Assembly: GCA_002404095.1 (NCBI GenBank)
Contig: DHJA01000269.1
Span: 1 to 12,967 of the forward strand
Reading direction: 5' to 3'
Length of the DNA: 12,967 nucleotides
DNA from: Planctomycetaceae bacterium UBA4732
GTDB lineage: Bacteria; Planctomycetota; Planctomycetia; Gemmatales; Gemmataceae
Position numbers and translations under genes: made by a program. Shown in pieces: positions 5,199 to 11,410 of the stretch (positions within the stretch are counted from its first letter, which is position 1; the number at the start of each line of letters is the position of its first letter). The notes below the pieces were generated by a model. The model saw only the letters and a program-made list of their open reading frames with translations. It was not told the DNA's origin and made no database searches.

Positions 5199-6275
5199 TC
5201 AATCAGTGGACGGCGGCATAGGCGGTTGCCTCTTCAACTCTTCGCGCGGCCGTTCCCTGCGTTCTGCGGGCGGCGGCGGACGGTCGCCTGCGGCCCCGTC
5301 CGCCCGGTGCAGGTGTTCCTCGACGTGCGACCAGGCTTCCGCGGCGCGGGCCAGATCGACGGCTTTGAAGAAATCGCCGTCCTTCTGAGCCCGCTTGGCT
5401 TGATCCAGAGATTTGCGCGCGGCGTCCAGGAACGCGCGGCCCGGCCCCTTGACGTCGGCGGGGGCGGCTTCCAAGCGATTGACGGCGTGCTGGATGGCGT
5501 CGGTCGCCGCGGCCTCTGGCTCGCGGTGAGCGTCCGGCCCACCTGGAGGCGGCGGGGGCGGCTCGCGATCCCCACGCGGAGGAGGCGGCGGCGCGTCACG
5601 GTCGCCGCGCGGAGGCGGAGGCGGACGGTCGCCAGGAGGGGGCGGCGCGTCACGGTCGCCGCGCGGCGGCGGACGCTCGCCACGCGGCGGCGGCGGGGCG
5701 TCCTTGTCGCCGCGCGGGGGCGGCGGCGGACGGTCGCCACGTGGCGGCGGCGGCGCGTCCCTGTCGCCACGAGGCGGCGGCGGCGGGCGGTCGCCGTGAG
5801 GCGGCGGGGGAGGCCCCATGTGACCCACGACTGGCGGCAGCGGAAGGTCCGTCTGCTTGCCGGCGTTGGCTTTCAGAGTGTACAGGATGCCTCGGGCGCT
5901 GTCATTGGCGGCTAAGGCCGTCTCATCGGCGCGCTCGTAGTCCGCGTCTTTATAGGCTTTGTGGGCGGTGCGATAAAACTCGCGGCTAGAGTCAAGCAAT
6001 TTCGAGGTCTCTTTGTCGGTCTGCCTTCCTTCGCCGCGCTCGCACAGCCCCACGACCGTCAGGGTGTCATAAGCCTGAGCGAGGTGATCGCCCGCACGGT
6101 CTTCCGCATGGTGAGGCGGCGGCGGCGCGTCGCGGTCGCCGCGGGGCGGCGGCGCTCTAAATGCGCTCAGCCGGTCGAGGACGAATCTACCTTTCCCCTC
6201 GGCCAGGGCCGTGGCGGCCGCGCCGACGGCGAGGCACGCGGCCGCAAGCAAGATGAGTGTAATCCAGCGTTTCAT
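5199..6275 (-). CDS. Secreted proline-rich repeat protein
   Basis: This 358-residue protein starts at ATG (complement 6273-6275), with GGAGG on the minus strand six bases upstream. Residues 1-25 are a Sec signal peptide (MKRWITLILLAAACLAVGAA, cleavage near ALA-EG), so it is exported. A helical region at 61-137 contains LLDSSREFYRTAHKAYKDAD. Residues 153-249 are repeats of PPPPRGDRDAPPPP and PPPPPRGDRP. A second helical region at 255-326 has LDAARKSLDQAKRAQKDGDF. The two helical parts look alike (Leu-Asp start, A-x-K-A spacing, a K-D-x-D-F/Y turn), suggesting a duplicated domain on a flexible linker. It may bind cell-wall or matrix polymer, but that is conjecture. The RGD triplets come from the repeat and need not imply integrin-like adhesion. 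Confidence 0.75.
   Translation of the reverse strand: MKRWITLILLAAACLAVGAAATALAEGKGRFVLDRLSAFRAPPPRGDRDAPPPPHHAEDRAGDHLAQAYDTLTVVGLCERGEGRQTDKETSKLLDSSREFYRTAHKAYKDADYERADETALAANDSARGILYTLKANAGKQTDLPLPPVVGHMGPPPPPHGDRPPPPPRGDRDAPPPPRGDRPPPPPRGDKDAPPPPRGERPPPRGDRDAPPPPGDRPPPPPRGDRDAPPPPPRGDREPPPPPPGGPDAHREPEAAATDAIQHAVNRLEAAPADVKGPGRAFLDAARKSLDQAKRAQKDGDFFKAVDLARAAEAWSHVEEHLHRADGAAGDRPPPPAERRERPREELKRQPPMPPSTD
5529..5819. repeat. In-gene tandem repeat encoding PPPPRGDR units
   Basis: This segment of the proline-rich gene consists of imperfect units of about 24-45 bp such as CGGTCGCCGCGCGGAGGCGG. It encodes residues 153-249 with seven RGD/RGE triplets and runs of three to six prolines. Unit lengths differ but stay in frame. 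High similarity between neighbouring units makes it prone to copy-number change by slippage. A single unit (APPPRGDRDAPPPP) also occurs at residues 41-54, outside the main block. Confidence 0.85.
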
Positions 6276-6508
6276 GCGATCCTCCGCAGTGGTGTGGAAC
6301 GGGCGAAGCGTTTGAGTCAGGGCGGAGCCTATGAAAGCATTTCAGGCGCCAAAGGGAGCAAACGACAACTACCTTGCCTTATGGGTTACGATGAGAATGA
6401 CGCCGAAACTATTGCTGTAAAATATGTTGCGCCAACAGATGCGTTTTCGTTCGCCGCCAAAAGCGCGGCGTCCGACGCCAAAGAGAGGGCGAGTCCGAAA
6501 TGGGTATT

Positions 6509-6546
6509 GGGCGGAAAACCCCCGCCAAAGCGGGGGGTTCCCGCCC
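6509..6546. repeat. GC-rich hairpin after the small minus-strand gene
   Basis: GGGCGGAAAACCCCCGC (6509-6525) pairs with GCGGGGGGTTCCCGCCC (6530-6546) at 15 of 17 positions around a CAAA loop. It lies one base beyond the stop of the minus-strand gene at 6548-6772, so it may act as its terminator, though no T-run follows. The AAACCCCCGCCAAAGCGGGGG form suggests a dispersed intergenic repeat. The rest of 6276-6508 holds no gene that I can support. Confidence 0.65.
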
Positions 6547-6547
6547 G

Positions 6548-6772
6548 TCACGCTCGTCGGAGCAAGAAGTCATCGGCGCGGCGAAGCAATCGGTAGTGGG
6601 CCTGCTCCAAACCGAGCAACTCGTCGGGATCGGCCGAAACGACTTCATAAAAGGCGGCTTCGACGGCTTCCAGCCCAAAGGCTTCATCGCCGTCGTAAGC
6701 CGTCACCCGAGCGCCGCGGCGCCCCACCGTCGCATCCAGCAATAACCCGTCCAACAGACAGCGAATTGTCAC
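6548..6772 (-). CDS. Small protein of unknown function
   Basis: This 74-residue protein starts at GTG (complement 6770-6772), with AAGGA on the minus strand eight bases upstream. The sequence reads MTIRCLLDGLLLDATVGRRG, then ARVTAYDGDEAFGLEAVEAAFYEVV, then helical SADPDELLGLEQAHYRLLRR. The acidic, well-ordered composition with regular hydrophobic spacing looks like a real cytoplasmic protein rather than a shadow frame. I do not recognise a family. It stands alone between the proline-rich gene and the insertion sequence and could be the remainder of a larger locus disrupted by that insertion. Confidence 0.5.
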   Translation of the reverse strand: MTIRCLLDGLLLDATVGRRGARVTAYDGDEAFGLEAVEAAFYEVVSADPDELLGLEQAHYRLLRRADDFLLRRA

Positions 6773-6879
6773 AGATCATTTCCTTGCCGCCGGGCGATCT
6801 CCTCTACCAAGAAAAGAGTAGCGGCACTCATAGGCAATAACCAGCCTGGTAGGACGGCGGTAAGGCGAACGGGTTTCAG

Positions 6880-6966
6880 TCTCGATTTTGGCGCCTGGCC
6901 GCGGGACGGCCCGTGCTAAAGCACGGGCCTACAAGCAGAAGCCCCGTTCACAGATCGTCCAGCTTT
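6880..6966. repeat. Left terminal inverted repeat of the insertion sequence
   Basis: The inner 28 bp (6939-6966) match the right end perfectly. The outer part holds the palindrome CCGTGCTAAAGCACGG (6911-6926), then GGGCCTAC, and matches the right end imperfectly out to TCTCGATTTTGG at 6880-6891. Confidence 0.85.
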
Positions 6967-7073
6967 GAGGTCTTTGCCTGGGAACAAGTTATGACGACGG
7001 TGCTGGACAAAAGGAGAGGGAACAGCTGCAAGGACGGGAGTGTACACGAACCGTCACACGCAGGAGTTCCCCC

Positions 7074-8567
7074 TTGGCTATCGTATGCTCTCGTCCCCGT
7101 TTCGCCTCCCCACCGTGGCAAGACCTCGATCCGCGTCGCCTCGAACTGGAGCAGCGTCTGGCGGCCGATCACCTGGCCCGTCGTCTCGACGAAGCCGTCG
7201 ACCGCCTCGACCTGTCGGCTTTCCGCGACGCCTATGGCCGCAGCGGCTCCGCGGCCTAGGAGCCCGCCCTGTTGCTCAAGGTCCTCCTGTACGAGACGCG
7301 CGAGGGCCGACAGAGTCCCGCTCAATGGCGTCGCTCCACCCGCTCCTCGGAGCCGGTGCGTTGGCTGCTGCGCGGCGGCGAGCCGTCGCGGTCCTGCTGG
7401 TACGCCTTCCGGGATCGCATCGCCCCGTACTTGGAGGACTGGAACCGCCAAGTGCTAGCCCAGGCGGTCGCGGAAGGACAGACGCCCGCGGAACGCGGCG
7501 CTCTGGACGGCACGACCATCGCCGCCGACGCCTCGCGGCGGCGTTTGCTGGACGAGGCGACGCTGCAACGACGCGGCGAGGAACTGCGTCGGGCGAAGGC
7601 CGCCGCCCCCGCGGCGGCGGAGCGGCCGGGATGGATGGCGCCGACGCCCGAGGGCCGGCGCCGCCAGGAGGAACGTCTGGGGCGGACGCGGGAACGCCTG
7701 GACGAATTGCAGAGACGTAATGCGGGCAAACGGTCTTCCAAGCGCAAGAAACGCGAGCGGATCGTGGTCAGTCCGTCGGACCCCGAGGCGGCGTTGGGGC
7801 GGGACAAGGAGGGGGTGTTCCGGCCGCTGTACAACGTGCAAATCGTGGACGATCTGGACTCGCCGTTGATCCTGGCCTACGAGGTGTTCGCTCAACCCAA
7901 CGATGCGGGACTGCTGGGGCCGATGCTGGCTCGGCTGCGGGAGGCGTTAGGACGGCCGTTGCGGACGCTGTTGGCCGACTCGGCGTACGCCGGCGGGGCC
8001 GACTTGGCGGCGGCGGCGGCGGCGGGGGCAACGGTGTACGCGCCGTCGCCGCCGGCGACGGGCGGCGACCGCCGGCAGATTCCTAAAGGAGAGTTCCAGT
8101 GGTTGTCGGACGAACAGGCGTATCGCTGTCCACGCGGCCAGCGGCTGACCTATGTCGGCGCGTCGCGGCAGAAGCGTTCGAGTCCAGAGACGGTGTCGTT
8201 GCAGTTGTACCGCTGTGCGACGGAACACTGCCGAGCCTGCCCATTGCGGTCGCGTTGTACGCCGCGTTCGGACCAAGGACGAACAATTAGCCGTAGTGAA
8301 CACGAGAACCTCAGCGAGGCGTTGCAGACGCGGATGGCGACGGCGGAGGCGAAGGCGTTGTATCGCCTGCGCGGGCGGACGGTGGAATTGGTGAACGCCG
8401 ACTGGAAGACGCATCGCAAACTGCGTCGCTTCGCGGGACGAGGCTTGAAGAGCGCGCGTTGTCAGGTGGGAGTGTTGGTGTTGAGCCAAAACCTACTCGC
8501 CCTCCTCGCCGCCGAGAGCAACGACGACAGGGCCGCCGCCGCAAACCATTCCGAGATCGCGGCTTAA
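7074..8567 (+). pseudogene. IS1182-family transposase interrupted by a TAG stop
   Basis: The frame from TTG 7074 (AGGAG at 7062-7066) to TAA 8565-8567 would encode about 497 residues but has TAG at codon 62 (7257-7259). Upstream residues (PPWQDLDPRRLELEQRLAAD, DRLDLSAF) and downstream residues (PALLLKVLLYETREG) together make one DUF772-type N-terminal domain, so the stop splits an ancestral gene. The likely catalytic residues, numbered over the full frame, are Asp145 (ALDGTTIAADAS), Asp302 (LLADSAYAGG) and Glu438 (YRLRGRTVELVNADWK). A Cys cluster, CRACPLRSRC, lies just before the last block, as is common in IS1182 enzymes. The downstream part alone has an internal TTG at 7272 but lacks part of the N-terminal domain, so activity is doubtful. 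A single base change or a sequencing error would explain the stop. Confidence 0.85.
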
Positions 8568-8654
8568 AAGCTGGACGATCTGTGAACGGGGCTTTCGCCT
8601 GTAGGCCCGCGTTTGAACACGGGGCGGTCGTGCCGCCTGCGCCCAAAATCGAGA
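8567..8654. repeat. Right terminal inverted repeat of the insertion sequence
   Basis: 8567-8594 is the exact complement of 6939-6966. Outward are GTAGGCCCGCGTTTGAACAC (8601-8620), an imperfect dyad, and CCAAAATCGAGA (8643-8654), which also ends the repeat upstream of argB. Confidence 0.85.
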
Positions 8655-9120
8655 GGCAGACGCAATCGAAGGAGCGGCCAGGTGTCACGTCGCCAGAGTG
8701 TCCGGTTGATCGTCGGCGCCGTCGGAAGTGGGCAATCGAGGCGAAAAATCTCAAGTTCCATAAGCCATAAACCGCCGCCCGTCCATTTGTCAGATATACT
8801 TGGGTGCTTTGGCGGATCGCTTGGTGTATTTCCGGCAGCCGTTTGTTCAAGAATGATTCAACTTGGCAGAGGAAGCGAAGAGAATCGGCAGGACCGCTGC
8901 AAGAAGATTAGCCATGAAAACAGGCGTTTTCAGAAAAGTTTGAACCGAAACCGCAGAGTAAACGGGGAACGGCACTGGAATTGCAAATAATGGTCCTGTT
9001 TCGCTATTGGGCTTAGTTCTTTTCGAGCTAAAGGCGGAAATTTGAGGAATAGGCGGCCCGGTTGGGACGCGGCTCTCGAATGAACCTTTGTCGAAAGAGC
9101 GCACACAAGAGGTTGCAACC
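8655..9120. other. Intergenic region without a supportable gene
   Basis: Open frames here on both strands have poor starts and unlikely compositions (Ser/Arg/Asn-rich), and I do not accept any. The stretch is less GC-rich than its surroundings. It has a TATACT hexamer at 8795-8800 and an AATAAT at 8986-8991, but neither has a convincing -35. The promoter of the DksA-like gene is presumably in the right half. Confidence 0.5.
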
Positions 9121-9591
9121 ATGGCACGACCAGACGCCCTGTTGCGTTTGCACAAAAACTTGCAGGGCCGATTGACGGACCTGCGGCAAAAATTGGCCGA
9201 CGACATTGACGGCCTTCGTAATCAAAGCGACGCCACGTCCAACGGTGATGTGGCCGACGCCGCTTTCGAGTCGGGCAGCGACGAGATGTCCTCGCAGTTG
9301 GCGGAACTGGATTCGCGTGAAATCACTCAGATCGAACGCGCTTTGGTCCGTCTCCGGCAGGGCACTTACGGTCTCTGCGAAAGCTGCGCGGAGAAGATTC
9401 CCGTAGGGCGGCTCAACGCCCTACCGTACAGTACGCTGTGCATTGCTTGTCAGCGCGAACAGGAACGGTTCCCCGACTGGGCCGACCGGCGCGGCGCCGC
9501 CAACTGGGAAAACGTCTACGACGCCGGCCGCTACGACGACGCTAAGGAAGTCGATCTGTCGAAACTCGAAATCGACATGAGCAGCCATTAA
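9121..9591 (+). CDS. TraR/DksA-family zinc-finger transcription regulator
   Basis: DksA-type proteins enter the RNA polymerase secondary channel and, often with ppGpp, tune rRNA and amino-acid promoters. The 156-residue product has an N-terminal helical pair (about 1-80). The tip-like turn carries DVADAA (43-48), comparable to the functionally important D-x-x-D-x-A of E. coli DksA. A C4 zinc finger follows: Cys86-x2-Cys89-x17-Cys107-x2-Cys110 (CESCAEKIPVGRLNALPYST, then LCIAC). A 46-residue acidic tail follows the finger, longer than in DksA. The start is ATG at 9121 with AAGAGG at 9107-9112; the upstream in-frame ATG at 9088 is less likely. It is monocistronic with its own terminator. The exact paralogue (DksA, TraR-like or YocK-like) is not determined. 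Confidence 0.88.
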   Translation: MARPDALLRLHKNLQGRLTDLRQKLADDIDGLRNQSDATSNGDVADAAFESGSDEMSSQLAELDSREITQIERALVRLRQGTYGLCESCAEKIPVGRLNALPYSTLCIACQREQERFPDWADRRGAANWENVYDAGRYDDAKEVDLSKLEIDMSSH

Positions 9592-9618
9592 AACGGCGGC
9601 TTGGTCGAGCGGCTTCTC

Positions 9619-9666
9619 ACGGCACAAGGCTCGCGGTCAAACGACTGCGGGCCTTGTGCCGTTTTT
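9619..9666 (+). terminator. Rho-independent terminator of the DksA-like gene
   Basis: ACGGCACAAGGC (9619-9630) and GCCTTGTGCCGT (9651-9662) form a perfect 12-bp stem, and the right arm runs into TTTTT (9662-9666). The loop is 20 nt, longer than usual. It lies 27 bp after the stop codon. Confidence 0.9.
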
Positions 9667-9816
9667 GCGGCCGTGGGAAGGATCGGCGTCCCGAACGGCA
9701 TCGGAATTTGCTCAAGACGCGCGGCCGCGAGGGTTAGAATTAGTCGGCGCCCTTATGCCACGTCTTGGTTGCTCCCGGCCGGGTCACAGTCGGCCATTCT
9801 CGCGGATGCCTTCGCC

Positions 9817-10932
9817 ATGAAACGCTTTGTTGTAACGCTGTTTCTAGGATGCTGTTCCTTCCTGGGCGGCTTGGCGGCCGTTCAATTCGGCCGCGTTGTC
9901 CCGTCCGCATGGGCGCAGCCCGCTGCGCCGCTCGGCGAGCCGGATCGGCTGGAGGAACGCTTTGAAAGAGTCGTGCGTAAAGTCGGCCCCTGCGTCGTCG
10001 CAGTCGAGGCCGTCAAGCTCGCCCATAAAGACGGCAAATCAAAGACCGTCGAGGAGTCCGGCTCCGGCGTAATGTTCCGGCAGAACGGACAACAGGGCGT
10101 CTATGTGCTTACGAATAATCACGTCATTGCCGAGGCGGAGCCGCGCCAGATCACGGTCAGCCTGGCCGACGACCGCATTTTCACGGCCGCCCGCGTCTGG
10201 GCGGACCCCGAGTCCGACGTGGCCGTCTTACAGCTGCAAGGCGCCGACAACTTGCCGGTCGCCGTGCTGGGCGACAGCGATGGGGTTCGCGTCGGCCAAT
10301 GGGTTTTGGCCATCGGCAGTCCTTTCGGCCTGAATCAGACGGTGACGCATGGCATCATCAGCGCTCGCGAGCGCGGGCAGATCAGCCTGGGAACGTCCAT
10401 CCGCATCAAGGACTTCTTGCAGACGGACGCGGCCATCAATCCGGGGTCGAGCGGCGGCCCGCTATTGAACTTGGACGGCGAGGTGATCGGCGTCAACACC
10501 GCCATCGCCTCCAACACCGGCGGCAACAGCGGCGTGGCCTTCAGCATCCCGATCAACATGGCCAAGCGCGTGGTGCGCCAGCTGTTGGAAAAGGGCACGG
10601 TGTCGCGCGGCTATCTGGGCGTACAAACGGCCTCTTCGTTTGAAGCAGCCGACGCGGCGAAACTCGGCCTGGATCGCGCGCAAGGCGCCTGGGTGGAAAC
10701 GGTCTACCCCAACACGCCGGCCGCGGAAGCCGGGTTGCGGTCCAACGACGTGATCCTAGCCCTGGACGGCGCGCCCGTTCGCACCGACAACAGCCTGATT
10801 AACGCGATAAGCGGCCTGCCGGCGGGGCAGCGCATACGCTTGCAGGTCTGGCGCGAACGCAAGACGCTCACCCTCGACGCCGTGGTCGGCGACTGGGCGC
10901 AGGGTCAAGTTCGGCTGCGTCCCAAACCGTGA
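9817..10932 (+). CDS. HtrA/DegP-type serine protease with one PDZ domain
   Basis: HtrA proteases degrade or refold misfolded envelope proteins as trimers or larger cages. The 371-residue product begins with a signal peptide (MKRFVVTLFLGCCSFLGGLA, cleavage near AWA-QP at 33-34), so it acts outside the cytoplasmic membrane. The trypsin-like domain (about 43-255) has the full triad: His102 (TNNHVIA), Asp134 (SDVAVLQL) and Ser212 (NPGSSGGPL). A single PDZ domain spans about 265-356 (YLGVQ, then GAWVETVYPNTPAAEAGL and NDVILALDG). DegP has two PDZ domains, so this is closer to DegS/HhoA-like forms. The start is ATG at 9817; the frame is open back to 9601 but that part overlaps the terminator. No Shine-Dalgarno is evident. 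TAGAAT at 9735-9740 may be its -10 element. Confidence 0.93.
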   Translation: MKRFVVTLFLGCCSFLGGLAAVQFGRVVPSAWAQPAAPLGEPDRLEERFERVVRKVGPCVVAVEAVKLAHKDGKSKTVEESGSGVMFRQNGQQGVYVLTNNHVIAEAEPRQITVSLADDRIFTAARVWADPESDVAVLQLQGADNLPVAVLGDSDGVRVGQWVLAIGSPFGLNQTVTHGIISARERGQISLGTSIRIKDFLQTDAAINPGSSGGPLLNLDGEVIGVNTAIASNTGGNSGVAFSIPINMAKRVVRQLLEKGTVSRGYLGVQTASSFEAADAAKLGLDRAQGAWVETVYPNTPAAEAGLRSNDVILALDGAPVRTDNSLINAISGLPAGQRIRLQVWRERKTLTLDAVVGDWAQGQVRLRPKP

Positions 10933-10973
10933 GCGAATAAGTGCGCGCGGAGGCGCGCTCCCCTTCGGTTTGT

Positions 10974-11078
10974 TCACTCATCCTTTTTGCGCGAGCGCAG
11001 GAAGAGGAGGATCCCGATGAGGACCACGATCGCAACACCCCCGACAATGAATATCCCCCAACCGCCCATAAAGTCCAT
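10974..11078 (-). CDS. 34-residue single-helix membrane microprotein
   Basis: The minus strand from ATG (complement 11076-11078) encodes MDFMGGWGIFIVGGVAIVVL followed by IGILLFLRSRKKDE, then TGA. Residues 9-27 form one hydrophobic helix with a basic C-terminal end (RSRKK), predicting an N-out, C-in membrane peptide. GGAAAGGAA on the minus strand, about seven bases upstream, gives a good ribosome binding site. It is convergent with the HtrA-like gene, the two stops lying 41 bp apart with a GCGCGC/GCGCGC hairpin (10943-10958) between. Easily missed because of its size. No known family recognised; accessory subunit or stress peptide are possibilities. Confidence 0.6.
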   Translation of the reverse strand: MDFMGGWGIFIVGGVAIVVLIGILLFLRSRKKDE

Positions 11079-11410
11079 TGTCTCATTCCTTTCCGACGAC
11101 CAGACTGTGGAATTGTAAAGAGGACCGCTTCCTCCGCCACCGCTTAATCCCACACCGGCCGAACCGCTGGCCGTCGTCGCCGGGGACAGTGAGGGAATTA
11201 AGGGAGTGTTCTACCGGACCTTACCGGCTATTGCAAGCGCCGGGCGCTCGAAAATGCGGATTTTTCCTAACAAGCCTATGTTCAACCTGACGCCTGTAAT
11301 CCTTTTTCCGTCCATGAGCGCCCCACCGTTGTCTTGCCGCGCCCCCCGCCGACGCCGATGATACCCCACATCGGCCCCTGCGATCCCGACCTTCCGGCCC
11401 CGGCTTTCCC
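11079..11410. other. Intergenic region between divergent genes
   Basis: No coding sequence is supportable. The region separates the minus-strand microprotein from the plus-strand membrane protein and should hold both promoters. Visible features are a dyad AGCGCCGGGCGCT near 11238, a TACCGG direct repeat near 11213, and on the minus strand a TACAAT hexamer (complement 11112-11117) suited to a -10 but without a matching -35. None is strong. Confidence 0.4.

Larger units (their letters stand above)
6880..8654 (+). mobile_element. IS1182-like insertion sequence with broken transposase
   Basis: A 28-bp perfect inverted repeat, 6939-6966 and 8567-8594 (containing GCCCCGTTCACAGATCG), encloses a single DDE transposase gene and defines a core of 1,656 bp. 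The similarity continues outward imperfectly through palindromes to TCTCGATTTTGG (6880-6891) and CCAAAATCGAGA (8643-8654), giving about 87-bp ends. These outer parts may belong to a dispersed repeat rather than to the IS. The right repeat overlaps the transposase stop codon. I could not find a target-site duplication at either boundary choice. IS1182 assignment rests on the transposase. Confidence 0.85.

Noticed and set aside
5529..5819. CRISPR-like array
   Set aside because: The regular repeats are coding, lack unique spacers of constant length and have no cas genes nearby.
5136..5915. Plus-strand frame opposite the proline-rich gene
   Set aside because: The Arg/Val-rich repeats are the complement of the PPPPRGDR repeats. 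The minus-strand frame has the signal peptide and ribosome binding site.
6409..6687. 92-residue minus-strand frame
   Set aside because: It runs through the GC hairpin at 6509-6546 and overlaps the better-supported 74-residue gene in another frame.
7040..7720. Long plus-strand frame within the insertion sequence
   Set aside because: It overlaps the transposase in another frame, is Arg/Gly/Pro-rich as expected of a shadow in GC-rich DNA, and shows no domain, while the transposase frame has clear DDE motifs.
8613..8990. 125-residue plus-strand frame beginning in the right IS end
   Set aside because: It begins inside the terminal repeat and is Ser/Arg-rich with no recognisable domain or good start.
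8847..9206. 119-residue minus-strand frame upstream of the DksA-like gene
   Set aside because: It overlaps the start of the DksA-like gene, lacks a ribosome binding site and has unstructured Ser/Pro/Arg composition.
9601..9816. N-terminal extension of the HtrA-like protein
   Set aside because: It overlaps the terminator of the preceding gene and would bury the signal peptide that starts at ATG 9817.
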